From Topomyia yanbarensis (taxonomy: Eukaryota; Arthropoda; Insecta; Diptera; Culicidae): 64,000 nt of DNA. The notes below the pieces were generated by a model, which made no database searches, was not told where the DNA came from, and was given only the letters and a program-made list of their open reading frames with translations. A program made the translations under genes and the position numbers. The stretch's first letter is position 1; each line of letters opens with the position of its first letter. Location: assembly GCF_030247195.1 (NCBI RefSeq), contig NC_080671.1, positions 301,642,504-301,706,503 of the forward strand, written 5' to 3'. Below are positions 1 to 12,190 of this stretch, in pieces.

Positions 1-264
1 GTATCCCGCCCACAAAGTTGAGAATGGCGGCGTCGTCACCTGTTCGAGTTTTTTTTGACGTAGATCAACTGAAGCACGGAGTTGGCTGTTTCAAGGACTA
101 CTTGTTACAATGAGCGATGATTTTAAATGGCAAAGGTCCGGTGTGGCAAGTGCGCAGATAATCTTTTGGGGTCACTCTTGTATAAATTAGCGTGTCTATT
201 GAGAGAAGAGTTCAGTTGAACTTGAATCCTGCCTGCGTACAACCGGAGAATTTAAAGCATTCTC
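1..264 (+). promoter_or_regulatory. Core-promoter-like TATA/initiator pair, possible LTR remnant
   Basis: A TATAAAT box (181-187) lies about 31 bases before a TCAGTTG initiator (212-218), the usual spacing of an arthropod RNA polymerase II core promoter. No ORF follows, and a mobile-element fragment starts at 265. An LTR remnant or solo promoter is the likeliest explanation; chance is not excluded. No second LTR copy was found in the window. Confidence 0.25.
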
Positions 265-360
265 TTAACCCTCAAAAAGGTAAGGGGTCTTGGAGGCCCA
301 GCTAGTTGCAGTTCTCTAGTTTCAATGAACTTGTGACTTCAAATACAAATGATCGATGTA
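265..360. mobile_element. Truncated piggyBac-like MITE, copy 1
   Basis: The stretch begins TTAACCCTCAAAAAGG and continues with the same left-end sequence found at 9278 and 51803, up to the GATCGA-like position near 355. It then diverges, so the right half and right TIR are missing. TTAA plus a CCC-starting TIR is the hallmark of piggyBac-type elements; the family assignment is inferred from this. Confidence 0.55.
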
Positions 361-532
361 TGCACCTTAATAAAGAGCGGGGCTGCAATAAGGCGCATAA
401 TGCCTTATCTGCACCGCTAAGAAGCAAGCCCGTAACCATGCACCTTCGTGTCCCTTCGGTGAGGCCAATAAAAGGAAGTCGTAAACGTCACACAGCTAAA
501 TCTTAACCAATGTGCAACTGCCCAACAGCTGT

Positions 533-1345
533 TGATTGATTGATTGATTTTATTGGAGCGGGTTTTAACCTTATAGGTCATTCACCCGTAGTATGAAAGA
601 AACATTTTTACATGTCATTTATTTAAATTCTAGTATGTGATGGTCCTGTCGGTGGTTTAGAAGGTTCCTGGGTTTCGGGGCTGGTGTCAAGTTTGATCTT
701 GGAGGGCGCAGGTTGGTTTGGGTGGGCCGCGGTTGTCCCTCCCATCATCCGGCCCGGGTGTGGCGAGGGGCCAGGTGTTGTGAATGGCAAGTCGTTGTTC
801 GATGGGATGGCCTGAAAGTGGGGGCTGAGGTACGCTTTCCTTGTGGGTCGCGGTGGGCCCTCCCATTACCCGTGTTGGATGTTGCGAGGGGCCCGGGGTT
901 ATGTGCAGAAGGTGAATTTTGATGTTCGATGGGCCGCGGAGAACCCTCCCATTACTCGGTCCGGGTGTGGCGAGGGGCCCGCTGTGTGAGGTGTGTTGTG
1001 GTGAATTCCAGGTGGGCCGCGGAGAACCCTCCCATCACCCGGTCCGGGAGTGGCGAGGGGCCCGCGGTTCTGAGTGGCAGCGTAGCTGAGTGGTACGCCG
1101 GGGTTGGTGAGTCTAGATGAGTTCGTAAAGTCCTGAGTCCTTTAAGAAGTTGAGCATGACCTCCTCTCTCACAGGGTCGTTAGAAAGTGCGTCGCGGATG
1201 GAGAGTGGTAGGTCATGCATTGCTCGAAGATCTTGTAGCTCGATGCAGTTTATGAGCAGGTGCTCGACTGATTTCCGAGTCCCGCATGTGGTGCAGGAGG
1301 GAACGGGTACGTTGGCGACGGTATGCTCATGGGAAATTTTGGTGT
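533..1345 (-). pseudogene. 3' end of a non-LTR retrotransposon (I/LOA-group-like), minus strand
   Basis: Reading leftward, the reverse frame from 1355 to 1113 ends in a Cys-rich C-terminal segment (C-T-T-C-G-T, then V-E-H-L-L-I-N-C) typical of the CCHC-like tail that closes ORF2 of I-group and related LINEs, followed by a stop at 1113. The 3' UTR that follows holds four GC-rich repeats. The element ends in a GATTGATTGATT-type tail at 533-548, which on the minus strand is an (AATC)n tail. Only about 80 codons of ORF2 remain, so it is strongly 5'-truncated. The codon 1 end abuts the plus-strand R1 element near 1340. Clade is uncertain because the RT domain is absent. Confidence 0.6.
722..1075. 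repeat. GC-rich tandem repeats in LINE 3' UTR
   Basis: Four degenerate copies start with GTGGGCCGCGG-like sequence at 722, 843, 929 and 1012, and each contains CCCTCCCATTACCCGG-like and GCGAGGGGCCCG-like blocks. The spacings are 121, 86 and 83 bases. They lie wholly inside the 3' UTR of the minus-strand LINE and stand out from the AT-rich surroundings. Short ORFs across them are artefacts of the high GC. Confidence 0.7.
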
Positions 1346-4300
1346 GTCCGCCCAACAGCTGTTGTGGCAGTCGGTCTCGGAGTCGAGGACAGATGTCGCC
1401 CTCCTATCCGACCCGTACAACATCCCTGCCGACAACGGCAATTGGGTGTCGGACGGGTCTGGGATGGTGGCAATTTGTACAACGGGACGGTTCTCGGTAC
1501 GCTCCACCAAGGTGGCCCATAGAACAGTTCAACCAGATGATCGACAGGCTCTCGTCCGACATAGTGGGCCGGGAACCGGTAGTCATAGCGGGAGATTTTA
1601 ACGCTTGGCCAGTAGAGTGGGGTAGCCGCTGTACAAATAGCAGGGGACAAGCGCTACTGGAGGCGCTTGCGAAACTCGACGCTGTGTTAGCCAATAATGG
1701 CTCCGCTAGCACATTCCGTAGAAACGGGGTGGAGGCATGGATTGACGTAACGTTTACCAGTTTACCATGGAATGGAGGGTAGACGAGTGCTACATCCATA
1801 GCGATCATTTAGCAATCCGCTTTAGGATCAACTATGGTGTGCAGCATCCGAGGGCGGGAGATCCCCGTCAGATACGCGGATGAAAGTCCAATCACTTCGA
1901 CATCGAAGCTTTCACCGCGGCCTTGGGACTGGAGGCCAACACCGACAGTCTAAGCGGGGATGCGCTGGTAGCCGTCCAATCACGCGCGTGTGACGCCACT
2001 ATGCCGAGGAAAACCCTGCCAAGAAACGGCAGACGCCCGGAATACTGGTGGAGTGCCGAGATTGCAGCTCTACGATCAGCCTACCTCAGAGCTAGACGTA
2101 GGATGCAAAGAGCCCGCACCGAGGATGCAAGAGAGAACCTCCGAGAAGTGTTTCAAGCTGCGAAAGTGGCCCTTAACAAGGCCATTAAAAGCAGAAAGAG
2201 AGCGTTTTTCGACTACCTGTGGGAAAGTGCCAACGCGAATCCGTGGGGTGAGGCCTACAGAATCGTGATGGCCAAGACGAAAGGGGGATCTCCACCCCCA
2301 GAACGGTCTCCGGACCGCTTGGCGACGATTATCGAAGTACTCTTCCCGTCTCGAGTCACAAGCCCCTGGCCACCTGCACCGCGAGACAGTGTGGGCGCGG
2401 CCGAAATGGTGGCTCCGGTGACGAACGAAGAACTACTCGCAGTGGCTAATTCCCAAACAATGAACAAAGCTACAGGGCCAGATCCAAACAGCGCTCTCAA
2501 GGCAGCGATCATAGCGAACCCGAACATGTTCAGGCTAGCTATGCATAGATTCCTTGATGAGTGCCGCTTCCCCGATGGAAAAGGCAGAAATTTGTGCTGT
2601 TGCCGGAGCCCGGAAAGCCGCTAGGCGACCCATCGGCGTACGACCAATCTGTCTGATCGACACGATTGGCAAATTGCTTGAGAGGATCATCCTCCACAGG
2701 CTCCCGTACTCAGAAGGTACGAACGAGCAACCAGTTTGGTTTTCGAAAGGGTAAGTCCATTTTGGACCCTATCAACTCAGTGATAAAGACTGCCGAGATA
2801 GCGATCCAACGGAAAAGGCAAGACATTCGATACTGTGCGTTAATGACACTTGACGTGAAGAACGCATTCAACAGCGCAAGCTGGGATGCCATCGCACTAT
2901 TGTTACACCTGTTCAACCTACCGGTCGGCCTGTACCGGATCCTGGAAAGTTACTTCCAGAATCGCGAACTACTACACGAGACCAATGCCGGAGTCCCGCA
3001 GGGTTCGATCCTAGGCCCAGTATTATGGAACCTCATGTACGACGGGGTTCTGAGACTCAAGTTCCCTCCTGGGGGCAAGATTGTCGGCTTTGCCGACGAC
3101 GTAACCTTTGAGGTCTATGGGGAGTCAATCCCTGAGGTAGAACTAACCGCAGAACACGCGATCACCACGGTGGAGGAATGGATAAGCGCGAGAGACCTGG
3201 AGCTCGCTCAGAATAAGACGGAGGTAGTTATCGTCAACAACCACAAGTCGGCACAACATGCAGTTATCCATGTGGGAGAAGTCGTGATCACTTCACAGCG
3301 GAGTCTGACGTCTCTCGGAGTCATCATAGACGACAAGCTGACCTTCGGCAGCCATGTCGACTATACGTGCAAGAGAGCTTCGACTGCTGTTGCGGCATTT
3401 TCGAGGATGATGTCCAACAGCTCAAAGGTGTGCGCCAGTAGACATAGGCTACTGGCAGGCGTTGCCGTATCTATACTCAGGTACGGCGGCCCGTCATGGT
3501 CAATAGTACTGAGGGTAACCAGTTACCTGCAGAAACTGGAGAGCACCTACCGCGTGATATCCTCAGCGTGATATCTGCTTACCGCACGGTATCACACGAT
3601 GCATCCTGCGTGATAGCGAGCATGATGCCAGTCGGGCTGATCATCCGGGAAGATGAGGAGTGCTTTGAGCTACGTGGCAATATACGAGCCCGCGAGCGCA
3701 CCAGGGTGGCTTCGGTCGCCAGATGGCAGCGTGAGTAGGATAACTCCTAGAAAGGTAGGACCCACCGGCTGATACCTAACATATCGAGTTGGGTGGGTGT
3801 ACCCAATGGGGAAGTTCACTTCCATCTGACACAATTCCTGTCAGGCCATGGCTGCTTCCGACAGTACCTCCACAGGTTCTGGCACGCGGAGGTCCCCGTC
3901 TGCCCTGATTGCCCAGGTGTCGACGAAACTGCCGAGCACATACTGTTCGTATGTCCTCGCTTCGACGTCGAAAGAAGAACAATGCTTGACGTCTGAGGCT
4001 GGGACACAATCCCTGATACCCTTATTCTGCGGATGTGACAAGCGGTGGAGAAGTGGAACGCAGTCTTGAATGCAACCACCCAGATTGCCTGCAGGCTACA
4101 GGGAATCTGGCGCACCGAGCAACAGACGACGGGCACGACTAACTAGTGATTGGTTAGTTAGAGCGGAAAGGGCCGAGCGCAAAAAAAAGTGAGTGAATGG
4201 TCTGTTCATGCGGAGGCAGGTTTGGCGCAGCGACTGGCAACCGCGTAAGGGGTAAACCCAGCCACCCCGAAGCAAGGCAGAAGAGCGAGTGTATAGGCGT

Positions 4301-4815
4301 GTATGTGGACTGCCTTATGCCAAGATGGGAGGGTCGTAGCGTAGTATGTTGGGACTTAGCTACTGATACCTCGTGTCGTGGCAGAGGAGTGAAGGGTGAG
4401 CATTCAAGTCAGCCTCACACGGTATGTTTGGGGTGAGCACAAAAGTAAGCCTCACATGGTATGTTAGAGGTGAGCACAAAAGTAAGCCTCACAAGGTATG
4501 AAAACGGTGAGGACCCAAGTAAGCCTCACATGGCATGTCAGAATTGGGGCCTAAGAAAAGTAAGCTTCATACAGGATGTTTGAACGCGTGAGCGAAAGTG
4601 AGTATATCAAGTACAGGCAGCCCCCCAAAAGTAATACCGAGAGGTAGTCCCTGAGGGGAACAATGGCGGTGCCCAATGGAGTTTAGTCGGTATTACCTAG
4701 TCATGGTGTCACCATGAGAGTCCGACACTCCAGTACACCCCGTGTGGTAGCTTGGCATCTACTAATTGCACGTGTACTGGGTTAGTGCGTAAATTGCATT
4801 CTCCATTGAAAAAAA
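1340..4815 (+). pseudogene. R1-clade non-LTR retrotransposon, 5'-truncated and frameshifted ORF2
   Basis: Collinear broken frames cover the endonuclease (D-F-N-A-W near 1590-1620 and an S-D-H-L-A-I box near 1798-1815) and the reverse transcriptase. RT blocks visible include G-F-R-K-G (about 2741), an L-D-V-K-N-A-F-N block (about 2850), G-V-P-Q-G-S-I-L-G-P (about 2990) and an intact F-A-D-D at 3089-3100. Further on come an S-I-L-R-Y-G-G-P-box (about 3475) and a C-terminal Cys/His knuckle (about 3895-3955). The S-I-L-R-Y-G-box and the L-T-Q-F-L-S-G-H-G-block point to the R1 group (Waldo/RT-like); clade is assigned from remembered family motifs. ORF1 and the EN start are missing, and stops or frameshifts near 1782, 2620-2700 and 3571 make it non-functional. 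The 3' UTR probably runs through the 37-bp repeats to an A-run at 4809. Confidence 0.85.
4395..4585 (+). repeat. 37-bp tandem repeat in R1-like 3' UTR
   Basis: GGTGAG starts recur at 4395, 4432, 4469 and 4506, exactly 37 bases apart, each followed by AAGTAAGCCTCACA-like sequence; a fifth, diverged copy starts about 4543. The array follows the ORF2 remnant directly and is best read as part of that LINE's 3' UTR. Confidence 0.85.
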
Positions 4816-5383
4816 AAATCACATTCTTCATGTCAGTTGCTAAGAAAATTGGTAGTATCCAGTCCAGATCACCATACATTATATCTCCAGTAATTTCTGT
4901 GATATTCTGTATTATCGCGCAACAGCAAACTGCGTCAACAAAAAGCCCATGGACAGGAATTTTTAGTGTTATATTTTTAAATTGAAAATTGAATGTGCGG
5001 CTGCGATAATAATGCTCGGGAAATGACAATTTTTCGTACTGCGGCTGCGATAAAAACTATCTAAATGTCGCAAACACGATTAAAGTGGGATAGTTTTTTC
5101 ACCTTATTTAAAGTTGTTCTAGCACCCAGTAATTCAAGGAATGGAAGTAATGGTCTAGGTCAACAAATGACATATCGTTCTGAAAACTGTTGTTGTTTTT
5201 GTTACGCTTTAGTTTTGTGTTTTTACGCTCCGGTTTTTAAGATTCAGAAAGAGTCAGAGTCAGAAAGATTGCCCAACCGCCCCCGCTCTTACTGACCAAT
5301 TGATAGAAGTTATTAGTTGTGTGATTTGAGGTGCGAGAAGCCAAAATACGGAAATACTATTACTGAATTGTGCTCTCCGTGCA

Positions 5384-6345
5384 TTGAATTGGGCTGCCAT
5401 TGTTCATCAGATCGTTTTTGCTAGCCGTTTAGAGCACAGAATGGAATGCAAGAATTGGTGTTTGCCCTTCGACGTCAATACAGACATGTACGCAGTATTT
5501 GAAGGAAGATGTGCAAAACGGTTCCATGCTACGTGTGTGGAGCTTACAGAGGATCAAATTAACGCATTCTCCAGTAATGTTATTTGGCTTTGTGATGACA
5601 GCGCGTGTATATTTTTCGAAATACGTGATACAATGCAAGTACCTGAAAAACCGAAAGTCACTGTTGAGAAAGAAATAATGTCTATGAAGCAGCAGATCGG
5701 CGAAATTCTAAGTACGCTTTCATTGCTTGTTCCGGATAAAGCTATTGGAAAAAAAACACTCGACCCCTGTTTCAACACCCATATTTCATAGGAACGCGAG
5801 ATCGAGTATAAGCCGAATAGATGAAACAAAATCACCACTCACTCGATCAGCAACAGAAAAACATAAAAATTTTGCCCTTTATTTGTCCAACGTCTATAGC
5901 AAAGTTTCAGAAAATGAAATTTCGCTAATGGTGTCCCATTCTCTCGGCATCAGCTGTATCAGTGATATAGAACCGACCAAACTCGTACCCAAATGGAAGA
6001 ACTGCTGCACGCTTGATTATGCTTCGTTCAAAGTCGTTTTAGTCGATAGATGGAAAACTAAAGCGTTGCAAGCATCATCGTGGCCTCGTGGTTTAAAGTT
6101 CAGAGAGTTTGTTCGTCGTGAAACATGGAAGCCTGAGATCACTGGAAGTTAAGGTATGTAACTGAAATGCGATAAAATGTTCTTGTTATGATATCTGTTG
6201 TAGTTAGATGTTTGATTGATTTGATTTGAGATAATAATTTTTAAATGAGCGATATATAATTATGTGATGTATGTGATTGTTTTCTAAGCTAAGTTTTCAA
6301 TAAGACCCAGAAGGTCAGTTGAATTATATTGAATAAAATGAATAA
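5384..6345 (+). pseudogene. LINE remnant: PHD-type ORF1 joined to a 3' end (internally deleted)
   Basis: Two overlapping frames (about 5440-5791 and 5727-6152) together resemble ORF1 of CR1/Jockey-group LINEs. The first carries a PHD-like Cys/His pattern (C-K-N-W-C, then F-E-G-R-C-A-K-R-F-H-A-T-C and later C-D-D-S-A-C). The second carries the conserved tail with P-K-W-K, F-K-V-V-L and a W-P-R-G box. A frameshift near 5760, at a run of A's, separates them. No endonuclease or RT follows: within about 180 bases the sequence reaches an end (6301-6345) like the Jockey-like LINE end at 39860-39910, with an A-A-G-A-C-C, G-G-T-C-A-G and GAATAA series. This implies loss of about 3 kb of ORF2. A truncated template or a non-autonomous derivative are the alternatives. 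Confidence 0.65.
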
Positions 6346-6379
6346 CATTCGATTCTGTTCGTCGAGATTGCCAAATGTC

Positions 6380-7140
6380 TGTGTGTGTATGTATGTGTGT
6401 GTCAAATAATGCCACTCGATTTTCTCAGAGATGGCTGAACCGATTTACACAAACTTAGTTTCAAATGAACGGTGTAACGCTCCCATAAGACGCTACTGAA
6501 TTTTTAATTGATGGGACTTCCGGTTCTGTAGTTACGGGTTGAAGAGTGTGGTCACGCTGCAAATTTCCAGATAAACTGGTAACCCTATGATGCCCGAATG
6601 ATGTAATACATATTCAAATGGGTTCAACATACTTTGGATTTGCGGGTCTAGATCATTAATGGCTAATCAAAGTAAGTAACATGTAGAGCAAACAGGGGCA
6701 GCCACAAAGGATAATAGTGGTCGCAGTGGCAAAGTTCTCCCTAACTAAAAAAATCAAAGTACGTTTGACCACATTGGCCACCTATGACGGTTCTTGATTT
6801 CCCCAAAACACTCGCTAAGTTACTGAGTTAATGTCACACCTATTTCCCAGCGTTCTTAACCGATTTTAACAAGCGTAATTTCAAATGAAAGATATATTAC
6901 TTTCATTGATTTATTTTGAATTTCATTCGATTCTGACTTGTGGTTCTTGAGTTACAGAGTGGTTATTGCAGTCACATAGGAATTTCGCATATAAAACGAT
7001 ATAATCGTTATTCCTCATAGGTTAAACATGTATTGAAATGAACATCAAATTATATCGATTCGCAGGCCTAGATCAGTGATGGCGAAGTCAAGATTATTGG
7101 AATATATTGTCCACTATACATTCCGGAAGTCCCTGGTATA
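6380..7140 (+). repeat. Dispersed AT-rich repeat (GGCTGAACCGATTT family)
   Basis: The module CTCAGAGATGGCTGAACCG followed by ACAAACTTAGTTTCAAATGA (6425-6475) recurs at about 8127-8170 and, more diverged, at 6845-6885 and 10880-10935. Phrases such as CGCTCCCATA and GTTACGGGTT also recur. No ORF. It is the host sequence into which the 8335-10780 element inserted. Family name not known. Confidence 0.6.
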
Positions 7141-7379
7141 ATATGAAGTTCGATGTTGAACTCTTTATTTACCCCTTCACCTCCTACCTCACAATCCCAC
7201 CTCTCTCTCACCCTCCACCCTCTCAGACTAACCTCCACCCTGCACTCCCTTCATCCAACCCGTATACTGAAATAAGTTAGATGATTCCGGACGCATCCTC
7301 CCCACCCACTAATTATTTCCCCCTTCCCATCTACATCATTCATGTTAACACAACATTGAATTCACGCTGATTAAGTTTA

Positions 7380-7579
<200 letters not shown>

Positions 7580-7647
7580 CCGGCAAACTTCGTCCTGCCG
7601 AAAACAGTATTTATCATTGAAATTATTTCGAGCATTCATGATATCAA

Positions 7648-8108
<461 letters not shown>

Positions 8109-9277
8109 TTCATTTACTTTTCTCTAAGATGGCTGAACCGATTTTCACAAACTTAGTTCCAAATGAAAGGTGCAACGCTCCCATAGGCTGTCCGGTTCCG
8201 AAGTTACGGATTGTGGTGTGCGATCACATAGCAAATTGTGATTCAAACCGATACTCCGATGAAAGCAAAAAAGGTAAAAATTTCGCTAAAATGTCTCTCA
8301 AACAACTTACAAATGCAGTTCTAAGTCACCAACGCACAGTGGTCGCAATGGTACCAAAACGTGCGTTTAATTAATGGTGATCTAGGAGTTCATTTTAGCG
8401 TTTTGGTGTGTTAGGAACACTTTTTCAGAATGGAAGCCCCCTTCTTTTGATGTATACTTAATTGTGATTAATCCACCTAAAAGTGAGATAGAAAATTTAC
8501 TTCCACTAACTTTCGAGATAGAGGCATAATGTCAATGACAAAGTTATAGAAAATTCTACTGCGAGAAAACTTGTTGAACATGTAAACTCTCCAAAATGTA
8601 ATGGTGTTGAGATGTAGCGCGTTGTTTGTGGGAAGCCCTGTAAAAATCATTTTTTCATGATAACTTTTTTCTGAGATTTTTGCAACTCTTCAAATGTTCT
8701 ATGAAGTTGTTGAAATTAAGAAATCACATATATTTGTTGAAGACGTCAACATTTTTTATTTCAAAACTTAAGAGTTATTAAATAAGGTGGGTTGAAAATA
8801 CCGCCATTTTGAACGCCAATTACTAAAAGATGTGGAAATATGTGGAAGACATTTTGATTCTATAAGAAAGACAATGACAAGTACTACAAGAAAAAATACT
8901 TACCACAACGGGCATCAACCGGCCTGTATATAAAAAATGATTTCCGGCAATGTATGTTTTGCATTTTGTAACAAAGTAAGTACGACTTTTTAAGCTTAAC
9001 TTTTTTAGCGATTTTTTTTTCTATATGTTGAATATTCTAAAAAATCATAAATACACAAATAAATCGTGAACTTTGAATTTCTGTTTTCTGAAACTTACGA
9101 GTTTTTCATAAATTAACAGTAGTTGGAAAGTTAACACCAGAGACATTTAAAAAGGTTTACTATATTTCCATGAGTAGGAACCATTGCGAAGAGTATTAGA
9201 TATCAACGTTGCTCTTTAGGATCAGACTTTCTAGAAAATCTTTAGAAAAAGATTTTCTCCTCTCTTTTAATATTTAA

Positions 9278-9482
9278 CTCTCAAAAAGACAAGGGGTCTC
9301 AGAAGCTTGGCTAGTTACAGTTCTCTAGGTTCAATGTACTTGTATTTCAAAATACAAATGATCGAGCGTTTTCGGGCTTTCGATACTCTCACTGGTAAAA
9401 CGACAAAAAAGAGGCTCTTGGTTTCATTGGGTCTTAGAAGCGATGCTTCATGAAGTCACAATTTTCGCTTGCCTTTTTGAGA
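9278..9482. mobile_element. piggyBac-like MITE, copy 2 (inside the Transib-like element)
   Basis: Left end CTCTCAAAAAGACAAGGGG after TTAA (9274-9277); right end GCTTGCCTTTTTGAG. It matches the intact copy at 51803-52010 along its length, including TTTTCGGGCTTTC and GGGTCTTAG blocks. The right TTAA is mutated to AATTC. It postdates the larger element that contains it. Confidence 0.75.
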
Positions 9483-9589
9483 ATTCATTTCAAATATTTA
9501 ATCATTCAATGCTTGCTTGCAAAAGCATTCTTGACAATTCCCTCCAGGTAATCGTTTCATAAAAACGGCATATAGGGTAGACGAGCTCT

Positions 9590-9870
9590 TATACATCTCA
9601 TTAGTAGGGGTGTCACACTTTTTCGTTGATAACTCGACTTAGAGTGACTGGATTGCGCTTAAATAAGTATCATCACCTTTGCTTCGTTTATAGGAAGCAG
9701 TACAGTTAAATTTTTTTCCTGGAATTGTAAAATGCTCGTGTTTGAGTGAAGCGAAAAGTCGAGTACAACGTGCCCTTATTCATCCTATCATTTGAGCTAA
9801 TGCATTGAATAGAGATAGCAGATACTTCTCCAACTAATGAGTTCAAATGGGTGGGATGAATAGAGGAGCT
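9590..9870 (+). repeat. Dispersed repeat, copy 1 (AAATGCTCGTGTTTGAG family)
   Basis: AAATGCTCGTGTTTGAG and nearby TTTGCTTCGTTTATAG and AATGCATTGAATAGAGAT phrases recur at 53600-53750, and a weaker version at 35640-35800. No coding potential. Lies within the interior of the Transib-like element. Confidence 0.45.
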
Positions 9871-10859
9871 AAGATGAATTAGGACGCAGTTACCTCAATA
9901 CTATATGTAATGGTTTTTACTCTTGTAAAGACAGTCAAAAAATTTTGCACATTTTTTAAATGATCACTTTAGTTGTTGTGTTAGTTTATAAATAATTCGT
10001 TAGTTGGAGTCTACAGAGCTGAGAGTTTTGGATTCATATGTGTACTTTGACATTTCCAAAGTTTTTTAGAATATTCGTAGAATAGAAATACACATAGAAA
10101 CAATTGCTAAAAAAGTTATGCCTAAAATGTCGTAATTATTTTGTTACAAAATGCAAAACATACATTGTCGGAAAGTATTTTTTATGTACAGGCCGGTGGA
10201 TGCCCGTTGTGAGTAGTATTTTTTCTTGTAGTACTTGTCATTGTCTTTTTCATAGAATCAAAATGTCTTCCACATATTTCCACATCGTTTAGTAATTGGC
10301 GTTCAAAATGGCGGTATTTTCAGCCCACTTTATTTAATAACTCTTAAGTTTTGAAATAAAAAATGTTGACGTCTTCGACAAATATCTGTAATTTCTTAAT
10401 TTCAACAACTTCATAGAACATTTGAAGAAATTCAAAAATCTCAGAGAAAAGTTATAATGAAAAAATGATTTTTTGGGTGCCTCCCTCAAACAACGCGCTA
10501 TATCTCAACACCATTACATTTTGGAGAGTTTACATGTTCAACAAGTTCTCTCGCAGCAAAATTTTCTATAACTTTGCCTTTGGCATCATGCCTCTATCTC
10601 GAAAGTTAGTGGAAATAAATTTTCTATCTCACTTTTAGGTGGATTAATCACAATTCAATATACATCAAAAGAAGGGGGATTCATTTCTGAAAAAGTGTTC
10701 CTAACACACCAGAACGCTAAAATGAACTCCTAGATCACCATTAATTAAACGCACGTTTTGGTACCATTGCGACCACTGTGCAACGGCCAAACAAACTTTC
10801 GTTGACTACATTGACCACCATAGACGCTTCCGGAAGTGCCCGGGAAAAGCGGCCATCTT

Positions 10860-11110
10860 TCAAAACTAGCCAACTCATTTCAGTTTCTCTGAAATGGTTG
10901 GGCCGATTTTCACAAACTTAGTCCCAAATGATATCTATATTATCCCCATAGATGTCTATAAAATTTCGCATGGATCGCTTATATGGTTCCAGAAATATAG
11001 ACTGAACCGTCCGGTCACATATGAAATTCCCATATAAGCCTGAACTCAAAATTTTTTTCAAAGGGGGGACCCCATGAAATTTCAGATATCGAATTCGTAT
11101 TTTTGATGCC
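10860..11110 (+). repeat. GGCCGATTTTCACAAACTTAG repeat fragment
   Basis: Same module as at 6425 and 8127, here with GATATC instead of the CGCTCCC continuation. It lies beyond the right end of the Transib-like element and is probably the distal half of the repeat that element split, or a second copy. Confidence 0.45.
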
Positions 11111-12190
11111 AAACATCTTTAAAATGCATGAAACGTCGCAATTTTATTCCGAAAACTTTTTTTTTTATAAAAATCGACTTTTTGGGACTTTGCGCGGCTG
11201 TTTTTTCTTTTGCAAAATTTTAGAACTCGAATAATGTTTTCTTTTCTTGTATATTTGTCATGTCATGTATAATAATAAAATATAATATATGCATTTGAAA
11301 GCTTTTAATGAATATAAACAACGCAAACATTCTCGTGTTCATGATTGAGAAAGGCACAATTGCACCGCTAGGTGGATTAAAACAGGTTTTTTATATTGAT
11401 TTTAAAAACTTTACCACATAATTGACATTCGGGTCGTGTGATCGAAATTATTCTATATTTTCGGAGTTGCAGACAGAATCGAACTTTTAAATGTAGTGCT
11501 TAATACTGTAACATTAAAGTGTATTCGAAACCTGTGTTCCACGAGTCCAGTAAAATCTCAGGCAAAAATTTATCTTTAGGTACAAGTCGAGAACCCGACT
11601 TCTGAACGAAATATACACCTGTCAGCAGGAAAAAAATACAAAAGTTTGACCTACAGCATCAGCCGGCAGACTAGTGACCATTTCTTGTGATATAGTGAAG
11701 GATCCATTCAGAGCAGTGTGTGAAGAAAAACACAGAAACACCAACTGCAAGCGACAATGGCAGAGCGCCATGCAACTAATTAACGTGCATGTGTTAGTAT
11801 AGTTCACCCTCTAGGATTATGTAGTCCTTTCTGATCTCTGACGGAATCTTTCCCTACCAACACCACACATCGCGATGCTGTGGATAATTCTGAAACTTAC
11901 ACGCCGGTGCTTACAAGCCGATCCTCGTTAGTGCAATAATGCAAAGGAGTAAGCACAGTAGCATGCTATTTTCTTCAAATCGTATGTTCATCCCTCTCTA
12001 GCTTGACAAAAAGCTTTTCCAAGCTTTCTGAGAGCGCGAGAGACTCGAATGCATTCCAAGAGACGCGGTACAATTGTGGAGAGTTTTGTGTACTTTACAT
12101 CCGTGGCGCGTAAAATTTCACAAGGAACACGTGGCTGTGCTGAGAGAGCTAATCAAGAGCAAGAAACGAAACTGAATGACGAGTGGTAGG
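11111..12190. other. No recognised gene; repeat-poor spacer upstream of zelda
   Basis: AT-rich to about 11560, then more balanced composition with no TIR, SINE or LINE motif. Only short ORFs without family motifs. The compositional shift toward 11.6-13.3 kb suggests the flank of the zelda locus. Confidence 0.5.

Larger units (their letters stand above)
8335..10780. mobile_element. Non-autonomous long-TIR DNA transposon, Transib-like
   Basis: The left end reads CACAGTGGTCGCAATGG and the right end is its inverse, ending CCATTGCGACCACTGTG. The element is flanked by a perfect 5-bp direct repeat CAACG (8330-8334 and 10781-10785). The inverted arms extend about 620 bases (8335-8960 and 10140-10780) at high identity. 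A CACAGTG-type terminus and a 5-bp GC-containing target duplication are the known signature of Transib, the superfamily related to RAG1. The interior (8960-10140) has no transposase-length ORF and itself carries a MITE at 9278. It would therefore depend on a transposase from elsewhere. The Transib assignment rests on ends and TSD only. Confidence 0.75.

Noticed and set aside
713..1120. Gly/Arg-rich small proteins
   Set aside because: GC-rich tandem repeats of a LINE 3' UTR, no start context or motif.
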